Assembly (NCBI GenBank): GCA_020638365.1
Contig: JACKIQ010000001.1
Location: 520,249 to 584,248, forward strand
DNA length: 64,000 bases
Direction: 5' to 3'
Origin: Rhodospirillales bacterium
Lineage (GTDB): Bacteria > Pseudomonadota > Alphaproteobacteria > Micavibrionales > Micavibrionaceae
Below are positions 1-16,000 of this stretch, one piece after another. Under the pieces are notes generated by a model. The model saw only the letters and a list, made by a program, of their open reading frames with translations. It was not told where the DNA came from and ran no database searches. The position numbers and the translations under genes are program-made. Positions within the stretch are counted from its first letter, which is position 1. Every line of letters starts with the position of its first letter.

Positions 1-101
1 CGGTGCAGGATATCCTGCCGGACTTCCACACCGAAAACACTTTCGTCAAGGGTAATTTCCCCGACTTTCTTGTTTTCAAGATTCTTTACTTCGAGTTTCA
101 T
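1..101 (-). CDS. rplD: 50S ribosomal protein L4, N-terminal fragment
   Basis: Only the first 33 or so codons are in the window; the gene runs off the left edge. The visible peptide begins MKLEVKNLENKKVGEITLDE, the typical N-terminus of ribosomal protein L4, a 23S rRNA-binding protein of the large subunit. The start codon lies three bases after the stop of rplC, which is the standard S10-operon order, so translation is probably coupled. Nothing can be said about the extended loop or the C-terminal half. Confidence 0.9.
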   Translation of the reverse strand, partial: MKLEVKNLENKKVGEITLDESVFGVEVRQDILH

Positions 102-104
102 GGC

Positions 105-878
105 TTATTCCTTTGCCTCACCGGTATTTTCGTTCTCGGCCTGCGGCGCCGTCTCTTCTGCTGCGGCTTCCTGCGCCGGAGCTTTTTCCGCCTTGTCCTG
201 TGCCGCCTGTTTCAGGCCGGCGGGTTTGGGTACGTTGTCGGGCAGGGGCTTCTTGACCGCATCACGAATAAGAACCCAGCCATTGTCGGAGCCGGGGACA
301 GCCCCTTTAACGAGTATCAGACCCTCTTCGGTGTCGACGCCGACAACCAGAAGATTTTGTGTGGTCGCGCGAACATCGCCCATATGACCCGCCATTTTCT
401 TGCCCTTGAAGACCCTGCCCGGATCCTGACGCTGACCTGTCGATCCGTGAGAACGGTGTGAGACGGACACGCCGTGAGAGGCACGCAGACCACCGAAATT
501 GTGACGTTTCATGCCGCCGGCAAAGCCTTTACCGATGGTCGTTCCGGTTACGTCTACAAACTGGCCGGGAACAAAGTGGTTGACGCCGAGTTCAGCACCG
601 ACATCGAGGACGTTTTCGTTTGTTACACGGAATTCAGCCAGCTTTTTCTTCGGCTCAACCTTCGCCTTGGCGAAATGGCCGCGGTTGGCCTTGCTGGTGC
701 GCTTGACCTTCGCCTTGCCCGCGCCGAGCTGGAGCGCGACGTAACCGTCCTTGTCTTCCGCGCGAACGGAAACGACCTGGCAACCCTCAACTTTTAAAAC
801 GGTTACCGGGATGTGACGCCCATCTTCGTCGAAGACACGGCTCATTCCTTCTTTTTTTGCTATCAATCCTGTTCTCAT
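105..878 (-). CDS. rplC: 50S ribosomal protein L3 with acidic/Ala-rich tail
   Basis: L3 binds 23S rRNA near the peptidyl transferase centre and is an early assembly protein. The start MRTGLIAKKEGMSRVF and the core motif with MKRHNFGG and SHGVSVSHRSHGSTGQ (about residues 120-150, where the conserved Gln is methylated in many bacteria) are unmistakable. At 257 residues it exceeds the roughly 210 of E. coli L3. The excess is a low-complexity tail from about residue 215, rich in Ala, Glu and Lys and probably unstructured. C-terminal extensions of L3 occur in alphaproteobacteria. It sits between an unrecognised small gene and rplD in the S10 operon. Confidence 0.97.
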   Translation of the reverse strand: MRTGLIAKKEGMSRVFDEDGRHIPVTVLKVEGCQVVSVRAEDKDGYVALQLGAGKAKVKRTSKANRGHFAKAKVEPKKKLAEFRVTNENVLDVGAELGVNHFVPGQFVDVTGTTIGKGFAGGMKRHNFGGLRASHGVSVSHRSHGSTGQRQDPGRVFKGKKMAGHMGDVRATTQNLLVVGVDTEEGLILVKGAVPGSDNGWVLIRDAVKKPLPDNVPKPAGLKQAAQDKAEKAPAQEAAAEETAPQAENENTGEAKE

Positions 879-890
879 AACAGTCTTCCT

Positions 891-1154
891 TTAATTAACC
901 TTGTTGCTTACACCCAGGTCCATTTCAATATCAATCAGATCGACCGGGTTGAGGTATCTTTCCAGTTGCTTGCTCAGCGTATGAAGCAGTTCATCCTGTT
1001 CTGCCAGTGTCGAGCATTCGAACGTGATATGTCCATCAACTCCCAGAATCTGGACAACGGGAATATTATCGGGATAACGCTCGAACTTGATCAGTCCCGT
1101 AATACGGTCCGAACTGATCATCTGTCCGTCTTTAAACCTTATGATATTCGACAT
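891..1154 (-). CDS. Unrecognised 87-residue protein between rpsJ and rplC
   Basis: I do not recognise this protein. The frame is open further upstream (to 1205), but that extension overlaps the end of rpsJ. The ATG at 1154 is preceded by AGAGGA about eight bases upstream and gives an 87-residue product beginning MSNIIRFKDGQMISSDRITG. It looks like a small soluble alpha/beta protein: short strands (FERYPDNIPVVQILG, HITFEC), then a helix (LAEQDELLHTLSKQLERYL) and an acidic end. There is no signal peptide or membrane segment. In most bacteria rplC follows rpsJ directly, so an extra gene here, co-directional and tightly spaced (19 bases after rpsJ, 12 before rplC), is unusual and would be co-transcribed with ribosomal proteins. 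A ribosome-associated role is only inference from position. Confidence 0.75.
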   Translation of the reverse strand: MSNIIRFKDGQMISSDRITGLIKFERYPDNIPVVQILGVDGHITFECSTLAEQDELLHTLSKQLERYLNPVDLIDIEMDLGVSNKVN

Positions 1155-1173
1155 TTTCCAATCCTCTGCCTTC

Positions 1174-1494
1174 TTACGCCGCCTGCCCGATCTTGATCTC
1201 GACATCCACGCCTGCAGGGAGATCCAGCTTCATAAGAGCGTCAATCGTCTGCGGAGTCGGATCCTCGATGTCCATCAGGCGCTTATGCGTGCGCATCTCG
1301 AACTGCTCTTGCGAACGCTTGTCCACGTGAGGAGAACGGATGACCGTAAAACGCTTGATGCGGTTAGGCAGCGGAACCGGGCCGCGTACACGTGCGCCCG
1401 TCCTTTTTGCCGTATGCACGATTTCCGAAGACGCCGTATCCAGGATACGGTGGTCAAACGCCTTCAGGGTTATGCGTATCGTTTGCGTGTCCAT
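1174..1494 (-). CDS. rpsJ: 30S ribosomal protein S10 (NusE)
   Basis: S10 is a 30S head protein and, as NusE, a partner of NusB and NusG in transcription antitermination and coupling. The 106-residue product contains the family pattern IRITLKAFDHRILD near the start, then GPVPLPNRI and TVIRSPHVDKRSQEQFEMR, and ends with the VDVEIKIG strand. Length is normal (about 103). It opens the S10 part of the gene string, 29 bases downstream of tuf, consistent with one long str-S10 transcript. Confidence 0.98.
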   Translation of the reverse strand: MDTQTIRITLKAFDHRILDTASSEIVHTAKRTGARVRGPVPLPNRIKRFTVIRSPHVDKRSQEQFEMRTHKRLMDIEDPTPQTIDALMKLDLPAGVDVEIKIGQAA

Positions 1495-1523
1495 TTTCGA
1501 ACCTCTATGCCTTTCGCGTTTGC

Positions 1524-2702
<1,179 letters not shown>

Positions 2703-2741
2703 GATCTTTTTCCTTCCTTAATTTGATATCCGTTGTTTGTG

Positions 2742-4856
<2,115 letters not shown>

Positions 4857-4895
4857 AATCTGTTCTTTTCCGTTTGTGGTTTTGTCCTTTTGCCC

Positions 4896-5426
4896 TTACC
4901 AGCGATAATGCGCAAATGCCTTGTTTGCGTCAGCCATCTTGTGGGTATCCTCGCGCTTCTTGATCGACGCACCCCTTTCATTCGCCGCATCAAACAACTC
5001 AGCAGCCAGACGGTCTTTCATGGTTTTTTCGCCGCGCCTGCGTGCCGCGTCGATAATCCAGCGAATGGCCAGAGCCTGAGCGCGTTCGCTACGAACTTCG
5101 ACTGGAACCTGATAGGTCGCACCTCCTACACGGCGCGAACGAACCTCGATACGCGGGCGAACATTTTTCAGGGCATCGTGAAAAAGACGCAAGCCACGGC
5201 TTTTGGCCGATATCGCATCACCCAGATCTCCTGCGGAGGTTTCCTCATTTTTGTTTTCGTTGGAAGGCTTTTTCTCAAGACTTTCAATTGCTCCGTAAAC
5301 GATCGATTCCGCGACCGCTTTCTTGCCCTGCTCCATAATACAGTTAATGAATTTGGAGAGAACGAGATCGCCGAAACGGGGATCGGGAAGAATTTCTCTT
5401 TTATCTGCTCTGCGACGACGTGACAT
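4896..5426 (-). CDS. rpsG: 30S ribosomal protein S7 with about 20-residue insertion
   Basis: S7 nucleates assembly of the 30S head and contacts the E-site tRNA. The N-terminal RRRRADKREILPDP, the motif RPRIEVRSRRVGGATYQVPV and the end KREDTHKMADANKAFAHYRW are typical. The protein has 176 residues against about 156 normally. The surplus is an insertion in the stretch 52-77 (KKPSNENKNEETSAGDLGDA and following), hydrophilic and Glu/Asn/Lys-rich, between helix GAIESLEKK and the FHDALKNV helix. This is where E. coli has only a short turn. The reading frame is continuous and the flanking sequence conserved, so it is a true insertion rather than a frameshift. Confidence 0.97.
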   Translation of the reverse strand: MSRRRRADKREILPDPRFGDLVLSKFINCIMEQGKKAVAESIVYGAIESLEKKPSNENKNEETSAGDLGDAISAKSRGLRLFHDALKNVRPRIEVRSRRVGGATYQVPVEVRSERAQALAIRWIIDAARRRGEKTMKDRLAAELFDAANERGASIKKREDTHKMADANKAFAHYRW

Positions 5427-5450
5427 ACTTTGCGTTCCTTTTCGTAAATC

Positions 5451-5822
5451 TTATTTCGGGCGTTTGGCGCCGTAGCGAGAGCGAGCCTGCTTCCGGTCCT
5501 TAACACCTTGCGTATCAAGCGTGCCTCGGATGATCGTATAACGAACACCGGGCAAGTCCTTAACCCGGCCGCCGCGCACGAGAACAACGGAGTGTTCCTG
5601 AAGGTTATGGCCTTCTCCGGGGATGTAACAAATGACTTCCAGCCCCGTGGTCAGGCGGACCTTCGCAACCTTCCGCAAAGCAGAGTTCGGTTTTTTCGGG
5701 GTTGTCGTGTAGACGCGCGTGCATACGCCACGGCGTTGCGGGTTGCTTTTCAGCGCCCGGTTCTTTTTCCGTTTTACTACTTTTTGCCGCGGCTTGCGGA
5801 TCAACTGCTGAATGGTTGGCAT
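5451..5822 (-). CDS. rpsL: 30S ribosomal protein S12
   Basis: S12 lines the decoding centre and controls accuracy. The 123-residue product starts MPTIQQLIRKPRQKVVKRKK, contains TTPKKPNSALRKVAKVRLT, with the lysine that streptomycin-resistance changes usually affect left intact, and ends SRYGAKRPK. The RVKDLPGVRY segment with the often methylthiolated Asp is present. It is the first gene of the str-S10 string, 24 bases before rpsG. A hairpin followed by T-rich sequence and two promoter-like sites lie upstream. Confidence 0.98.
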   Translation of the reverse strand: MPTIQQLIRKPRQKVVKRKKNRALKSNPQRRGVCTRVYTTTPKKPNSALRKVAKVRLTTGLEVICYIPGEGHNLQEHSVVLVRGGRVKDLPGVRYTIIRGTLDTQGVKDRKQARSRYGAKRPK

Positions 5823-5854
5823 CGTTTCGCCCTATGTTATTAACCAAAACCAAA

Positions 5855-5872
5855 GCCCTGACTACGCAGGGC
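5855..5872 (-). promoter_or_regulatory. Hairpin in rpsL leader (attenuator-like)
   Basis: On the minus strand GCCCTG-CGTAGT-CAGGGC forms a perfect 6-bp stem with a 6-base loop, followed by a T-rich stretch (TTTGGTTTTGG) about 30 bases before the rpsL start. It resembles a weak intrinsic terminator in the mRNA leader and could be an attenuation element, though the T tract is interrupted by G pairs. Confidence 0.4.
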
Positions 5873-5894
5873 ACTCAAATTCCCGGATGGCGGC

Positions 5895-5923
5895 ATGTAG
5901 CGCGGATTTTTGCGGATTGTCAA
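5895..5923 (-). promoter_or_regulatory. Proximal promoter-like site for rpsL
   Basis: On the minus strand a perfect TTGACA (5923-5918) is followed after 17 bases by CTACAT (5900-5895). The -35 matches consensus; the -10 is poor. Its position, about 75 bases upstream of the rpsL start and just before the leader hairpin, fits a promoter for the str operon. Confidence 0.45.
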
Positions 5924-6153
5924 GTAAAACACCGCATTTTCCGCAGAGCATCCGCCCGTCCGATCCGCGCTCAAGGAGACCCGGACGTTTTTATAACGGA
6001 TGTTGCGCTTTGTCTACTCTTCCGCACCCACAAAAAACGTTTCAGGTGCGCACTTTCGTCAAAGCCTACAGCTGCGTTTAAGCCCCTGTTTCCTTCCCGA
6101 TTCTTTCCGGTCCGGAACGGCTTACGGCCAGCCAATCCTTCTTAGTGGCGCGG

Positions 6154-6182
6154 ACTATAACGGCGGGTCTATATGCTGTCAA
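6154..6182 (-). promoter_or_regulatory. Strong sigma-70-type promoter upstream of rpsL
   Basis: On the minus strand TTGACA (6182-6177), a 17-base spacer and TATAGT (6159-6154) make a near-perfect vegetative promoter. It would give a leader of about 325 bases before rpsL. The region 5823-6273 holds no convincing gene; this promoter, the proximal one and the leader hairpin are all I see in it. It is the best promoter match in the window. Confidence 0.7.
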
Positions 6183-6273
6183 GAAAAGAATCATACCAAT
6201 AGGTTAAGCAAAAAAAGCGTTTACCGGGATGACGGACCGTCCTATCCTGAAACGGGTTAACTGTTTCATTTAA

Positions 6274-8019
6274 ATGACTTCCTGTAAGTTCGTGACTTTC
6301 GAAAGATCCATATTAACCGATTTTGCCGTGCTGGGCGTTGTCGCCCTGTTATGCGCGTGGGCTGTCTTTTTCGACGGGTATCCAATCGGGGACGACTACA
6401 AGAACCAGATTATCGCCTTTGAAGCTTTCCGCGAGCAGTTCAACGGGGGGGACATTTATCCCCGCTGGCTGCACGATATTAATCACGGTTTCGGGGCGGC
6501 AAACCTGTATTTTTACCCGCCGCTGATCTATTACGCAGAGTATGCGACCGGATTGCTGCTCCCTGCGGATGCAGAAACTCCGACTATACTGATTTTTTCA
6601 TCGTTTTTTTTCCTTGCTCTATCCGGAATCAGCGCTTATTTCTGGCTGTCCTCCCTTTGTTCGAGGCGCGGCGCGGTTATCGGTGCTGCGCTGTACATGG
6701 CGGCGCCATACCATCTTTTTTTCGACCTTTATGAGCGAAATAACGGGGCCGAGTTCGCGGTTTACGCTTGGATTCCGCTGCTCTTTCTTTTTGCGCAAGA
6801 GAACGGTGGAAACCGGGCTTTTCGAGCGGCGAAGCTGAGCCTCGCTTATGCCCTTTTTGTTCTCACGCATTTGCCGAGCGCGGTGTTCGTTACGCCTTTT
6901 GCAGGGTTGTGGGCCCTGCTTTTCATTTTTCTCAGACATGAGGGAAAAAGCCCGGTTGAGCGGCTGAGGCCCGTTATTCTTGAGGGCGTTTTTTTTACGG
7001 GGTGCGTAGCGCTGGGATGTCTGCTGGCCGGACTCTATCTCTACCCTGCGCTTACAATGCTCGGAATGGTGCGGTCGCATGTACTCTGGAGCGGACCTTT
7101 TTACGACTATAATAACTGGTTCGTCTGGGGCGGGGCGCGATGCCCGGCTATATATAACGCTTTCTGCGTCCAGATGTCGGTTGTCGCTACGGTGACCGTA
7201 TTCGCTCCTCTAATCTCCGGGTTTCCGGCTCTTGGCAGGATGGAGAAGAGGGAGAAAGGATTCTTCGGGGGTCTGACCATCCTGATCGGCGCGTGTTTTG
7301 TTCTGATGATCCCGGCATCGCAGATCCTCTGGTCTGTTTTTTCACCTTTGCAGAAAATCCAGTTCCCGTTTCGTCTTATGATCCTTGCGGACCTGTTTTT
7401 TGCCGCGTTAACAGCCCTGATGTTCAGCGTGCGGGCCGGTAAGGGTCAAAGATCGGGCCTTTATGCTGGCCGGATAACCCTCATTCTGGCGTTTGCAGCG
7501 GTGAGCTTTTTTACCGCACGTTTTGTGCAAAACTCCTGGCACCCGGATCAGGATTTCTTCGATTACCGGATCAAGCACAGGATCCTGACCGGAGAGTTCT
7601 TTCCGAATAATCCGGAAATGACCGTCACTATCCCTGATTTTGTTGAAAAGACGCCGGAAATACCGCTGTTGCGAACCGAGCCCCCTTCCCTGCGTGCCGA
7701 GGCCGTCAGGAAGCTTCCCCGCCGGTATGAGATTGAGGTCGAGGCTGAGGAACCGGGCACGCTGTTTGTCCGGCAGTTTTTTTTCCCCGGATGGCGCGCA
7801 CGGATAGAAAAAGACGGTTTGCCACCCGAGGATGCGGATATCCGAGCCGTGGAACCTTACGGGCAGATCAAGGTCGCCCTGCCTGCCGGGACGTACCGTG
7901 TAGTTCTTGACCTACCATCCTTACGGCAGGAGCAAATCGGAGGGATGATGAGCGCGGGGGCCCCGGTCTTGTTTCTTCTTCTGCTTCTTGCCGGAATGAC
8001 CCAACGGAGGAAGGGATAA
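6274..8019 (+). CDS. Polytopic membrane protein, YfhO/PTPS-related-like
   Basis: A 581-residue integral membrane protein with roughly ten to eleven hydrophobic segments. The first is near residues 12-29, followed by a periplasmic-type loop GYPIGDDYKNQIIAFEAF and the stretch PRWLHDINHGFGAANLYFYP. This pattern (acidic residues after TM1, then W, H and YPP motifs) resembles the GT-C-fold family of large membrane proteins annotated as YfhO or 6-pyruvoyl-tetrahydropterin-synthase-related, thought to act on lipid-linked sugars. The C-terminal 130 residues are a soluble beta-rich domain (RYEIEVEAEEPGTLFVRQFF, then FPGWRARIEKDG) typical of that group, followed by a last TM helix. Substrate unknown. 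The gene is alone, between the divergent str operon and convergent rpoC, sharing a terminator with the latter. Confidence 0.65.
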   Translation: MTSCKFVTFERSILTDFAVLGVVALLCAWAVFFDGYPIGDDYKNQIIAFEAFREQFNGGDIYPRWLHDINHGFGAANLYFYPPLIYYAEYATGLLLPADAETPTILIFSSFFFLALSGISAYFWLSSLCSRRGAVIGAALYMAAPYHLFFDLYERNNGAEFAVYAWIPLLFLFAQENGGNRAFRAAKLSLAYALFVLTHLPSAVFVTPFAGLWALLFIFLRHEGKSPVERLRPVILEGVFFTGCVALGCLLAGLYLYPALTMLGMVRSHVLWSGPFYDYNNWFVWGGARCPAIYNAFCVQMSVVATVTVFAPLISGFPALGRMEKREKGFFGGLTILIGACFVLMIPASQILWSVFSPLQKIQFPFRLMILADLFFAALTALMFSVRAGKGQRSGLYAGRITLILAFAAVSFFTARFVQNSWHPDQDFFDYRIKHRILTGEFFPNNPEMTVTIPDFVEKTPEIPLLRTEPPSLRAEAVRKLPRRYEIEVEAEEPGTLFVRQFFFPGWRARIEKDGLPPEDADIRAVEPYGQIKVALPAGTYRVVLDLPSLRQEQIGGMMSAGAPVLFLLLLLAGMTQRRKG

Positions 8020-8022
8020 GAA

Positions 8023-8046
8023 AAGGCCCCGATTATGCGGGGCCTT
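8023..8046 (-). terminator. Intrinsic terminator of the rpoBC operon
   Basis: A perfect 8-bp stem AAGGCCCC / GGGGCCTT with an 8-base loop lies between the convergent stops of the membrane protein gene (8019) and rpoC (8078). Read on the minus strand it is followed by TTCTTATCC directly after the stem's terminal TT, so it mainly serves rpoC; on the plus strand it may also stop the membrane protein transcript. Confidence 0.8.
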
Positions 8047-8077
8047 ATTGTATCCATTATACAGGTTACAAGACGAT

Positions 8078-12283
<4,206 letters not shown>

Positions 12284-12324
12284 CGTTTTCGCCCTTTTCT
12301 CTTCCTATGTTTTCACCAGCCGGC

Positions 12325-13047
12325 TTAGTCAACCAGGCTGAAATTCACTGTCGTAATTACGCGGACCTTCTTTTCTATCGAGGCCTGCTCAGCTTCGACG
12401 TCGCTTCCGTACGCCGATAAAATATTGAACCAGCCCTGATCGGCAGACATGATCGTGCCCACCTTGCTACTTGAATCCTGGGCAAATCTCTGCGCCGCCT
12501 GCCGTGCGTTTTGAGTCGCTTCGGTTATCATATCCGGCTTAATGTCGTTGAGTTTCGTGTACATATAAACCGGGTCCGAATTGGTGAGCAGGACATCCTG
12601 CGCGATCAGGGCGAAGGTATTCTGCGCTGCCTTTTCGATGTCGCGGACCTTGGTGCTACGCACCGTTATGGTCTGCGTGATGTCGAAATAGTTTTTGTAT
12701 TCCTGCACGTCTCCCATTTGCGAAATTACATCACGACCCTGGAACAGGTTTATGCTCTTGCGGGCATACTCGCCGGTCTCGAACCCGTTCTGTTTCAGGA
12801 AGGATTCGATGATCTGCTGGTTAGCCTGAAGCTTCTGACGGGCGGTCGGCAAATCCCACTCCCTAACGGTGTGCGAAATGCGCCAAACGCCCAGATCAGC
12901 CTCCACATTGCGTTCCGCCAGCCCCTTTACCGAGACGATTCCCTGCGGCTCGTTAAAGCGAATCAAGCCTTCGCGCAGGAAGAAGCTGGCGCTGACTATC
13001 GCAGCGGCCAGGATACAGGCGGACAGAAATGTTGCTACAGACTGCAT
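12325..13047 (-). CDS. SIMPL (DUF541) domain protein inserted between rpoB and rpoC
   Basis: A 240-residue protein with an N-terminal signal anchor (residues 5-25, FLSACILAAAIVSASFFLRE) and then the SIMPL/DUF541 fold: the start GIVSVKGLAERNVEADLGVW matches the family's opening strand, followed by ITQTITVRSTKVRDIEKAAQ and ATQNARQAAQRFAQDSSSKVG. Proteins of this family are periplasmic or membrane-anchored and often of unknown function; some oligomerise, and one in mammals (SIMPL) gave the name. It lies 33 bases after rpoB and 41 before rpoC, on the same strand and with its own SD (GGGGAA), so it would be co-transcribed with RNA polymerase. I know of no functional link; a lineage-specific insertion into the operon is the simplest reading. 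Confidence 0.85.
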   Translation of the reverse strand: MQSVATFLSACILAAAIVSASFFLREGLIRFNEPQGIVSVKGLAERNVEADLGVWRISHTVREWDLPTARQKLQANQQIIESFLKQNGFETGEYARKSINLFQGRDVISQMGDVQEYKNYFDITQTITVRSTKVRDIEKAAQNTFALIAQDVLLTNSDPVYMYTKLNDIKPDMITEATQNARQAAQRFAQDSSSKVGTIMSADQGWFNILSAYGSDVEAEQASIEKKVRVITTVNFSLVD

Positions 13048-13079
13048 CAGATTCCCCGGTTCAAGCCTTGATATAACTC

Positions 13080-16000
13080 CTATTTCGTACTCTGCTTCAT
13101 ATCGACATTCAGGCCGAGCGCCTTCAGTTCCTTAGTGAGAACATTGAAGGATTCGGGAATGCCGATTTCGAAATTGTCCTCGCCGCGAACGATCGCCTCG
13201 TAGACTTTCGAGCGTCCCGCCACGTCGTCGGACTTGACGGTAAGCATTTCCTGAAGCGTGTAGGCTGCGCCGTACGCCTGAAGCGCCCAGACTTCCATCT
13301 CCCCGAAGCGCTGTCCGCCGAACTGGGCCTTACCGCCCAGAGGCTGCTGCGTGACAAGAGAGTACGGACCGATTGAGCGTGCGTGGATCTTGTCATCGAC
13401 GAGGTGGTGAAGCTTGAGTATGTACATGTACCCCACAGTCACAGGACGGTGGAAAGCCTCGCCGGTGCGTCCGTCGATCAGGCGAACCTGACCGGAACGG
13501 TCCAAGCCCGCTTTTTCAAGAAGTTCGGTAATGTCGCCTTCGTGCGCGCCGTCAAAGACGGGTGTGGCCATCGGGACACCGACGCTCACATTCCGGCACA
13601 TCTCGATCAGTTCGTCCCCTTCGAGACGGCTGACTTTTTCCTTGAATTCGTTTTCGCCGTAAACGTCCTTTAGCTTTCCGTGCAGGGATTTAGTTTCCTG
13701 ATCGTTCGGTTTTCCTTCCTTTTCGAAGTTGTCGATCATTTCACCGATCTGCTTACCCAGCCGTGCCGAAGCCCAACCCAAGTGCGTTTCGAGAATCTGA
13801 CCCACGTTCATCCGTGAAGGCACGCCGAGAGGATTGAGTACCATATCGACAGGCGTTCCATCTTCAAGGTAGGGCATATCCTCGACCGGCATGATCTTGG
13901 AGACGACCCCCTTGTTTCCGTGACGCCCGGCCATCTTGTCACCGGGCTGCATTTTGCGTTTTACAGCCACGAAGACCTTGACCATCTTCATCACGCCCGG
14001 CGGCAGTTCATCGCCGCGCTGGAGTTTTTCGACCTTGTTTTCGAAACGCTTTTTCAGGTCGTCCACGGCGGCATCGAACGTCTTTGTCATCGCTTCGATC
14101 TCGGCCACGCGCTTTTCGCTCTCGACCGCGATCTGGCGCCACAGGCCGCGCTTGATCTCGGCCAGATCAGCCTTCTTGATGGACTCGCCTTTCTTAAGCT
14201 TTGCATCCTTGGGCGCGGATGCGACCTTCTGACCCGTCAGCTGCTGCTCAAGGTGACCGTAGAAACCGTCCTCAAGAATACGGCGCTCGTCATCGCGGTC
14301 CTTGGCCAGTCGCTCGATCTCGGCTTGCTCAATCGAGAGCGCACGCGCATCTTTATCGACACCGCGGCGGCTGAAGACGCGGACTTCGACAATCGTGCCA
14401 ACCGCGCCGGGAGGCAGACGGAGGGAGGAGTCCTTAACGTCAGCGGCTTTTTCTCCGAAGATTGCGCGCAGAAGCTTTTCTTCCGGCGTCATCGGGCTTT
14501 CGCCTTTCGGTGTGACCTTGCCGACCAGAATGTCTCCCGGCGCGACTTCAGCGCCAATGTGGACTATCCCGGCTTCGTCGAGATGCTTGAGCGCCTCTTC
14601 ACCGACGTTGGGAATGTCGCGGGTAATTTCCTCGGTTCCCAGCTTGGTGTCGCGGGCCATGACCTCAAACTCCTCGATGTGAATCGAGGTGAAGACGTCA
14701 TCGCTCACGATCCGTTCGGAAATGAGGATTGAGTCCTCGAAGTTGTACCCGTTCCAAGGCATGAACGCCACGAGTACGTTACGGCCCAGAGCCAGTTCGC
14801 CCAGATCGGTCGAGGGACCGTCTGCAACAACATCCCCCGCGCGGACCTTGTCGCCGACCTTTACAAGCGGGCGCTGGTTAATGCAGGTGTTCTGGTTGGA
14901 GCGTTGGAATTTCGAAAGCTTGTAAATATCCACGACCGGATCGTCGGCTTTTTCGATCTCAGTAGCCTGAACAACGATCCGTGTCGCGTCAACCTTGGTA
15001 ACAACACCGCTGCGGCGGGCGGCAACGGCGGCACCTGAGTCACGGGCGACGGTGGCTTCCATTCCGGTTCCTACGATCGGTGCAGACGCGCGCAGAAGCG
15101 GAACGGCCTGACGCATCATGTTCGAACCCATCAGTGCGCGGTTAGCGTCGTCATTTTCAAGGAACGGGATCAGAGACGCGGCCACAGAGACGATCTGCTT
15201 GGGCGAAACGTCGATGTAGTCGATCTGGTCCGGGTGCGCCATGACGTTCTCTCCACCCTGGCGGCAGGAGACGAGGTCGTTGACGAACTTGCCTGATTTA
15301 TCGAGTACGGAGTTGGCCTGCGCCACAATGTAACGTGCCTCTTCCATCGCCGACATATAAATGACTTCATCGGAAACCTTACCCTTAGATACTTTCCGGT
15401 ACGGGCTTTCGATGAAACCGTATTTATTCACGCGGGCGAAAGTCGCCAGAGAGTTAATCAGACCGATATTCGGTCCTTCCGGGGTTTCGATCGGGCAAAT
15501 CCGGCCGTAATGGGTCGGGTGTACGTCGCGAACCTCAAAACCCGCGCGCTCACGGGTAAGACCGCCAGGACCAAGAGCCGAAAGGCGCCGCTTGTGCGTG
15601 ATCTCTGAGAGCGGATTCGTCTGGTCCATGAACTGGGAGAGCTGGGAAGAGCCAAAAAACTCGCGCACAGCGGCCTGAGCGGGCTTGGAGTTAATAAGGT
15701 CATGCGGCATGTACGTGTCGATGTCGACAGAGGACATGCGTTCACGGATCGCACGCTCCATACGCAAAAGGCCAACGCGCATCTGGTTTTCCATCAGCTC
15801 GCCAACCGAACGTACACGGCGGTTTCCAAGGTTGTCGATATCGTCCACTTCACCTCGGCCGTCTTTGAGTTCGTGCAGATATTTGACGATAGCCAGAATA
15901 TCCTGCTTGCTCAGGACACGAAACTGGTCATCCGCCTGCAAATCCAAACGGGCATTCATCTTGACGCGGCCGACCGAGGAGAGGTCATAACGCTCAGCAT

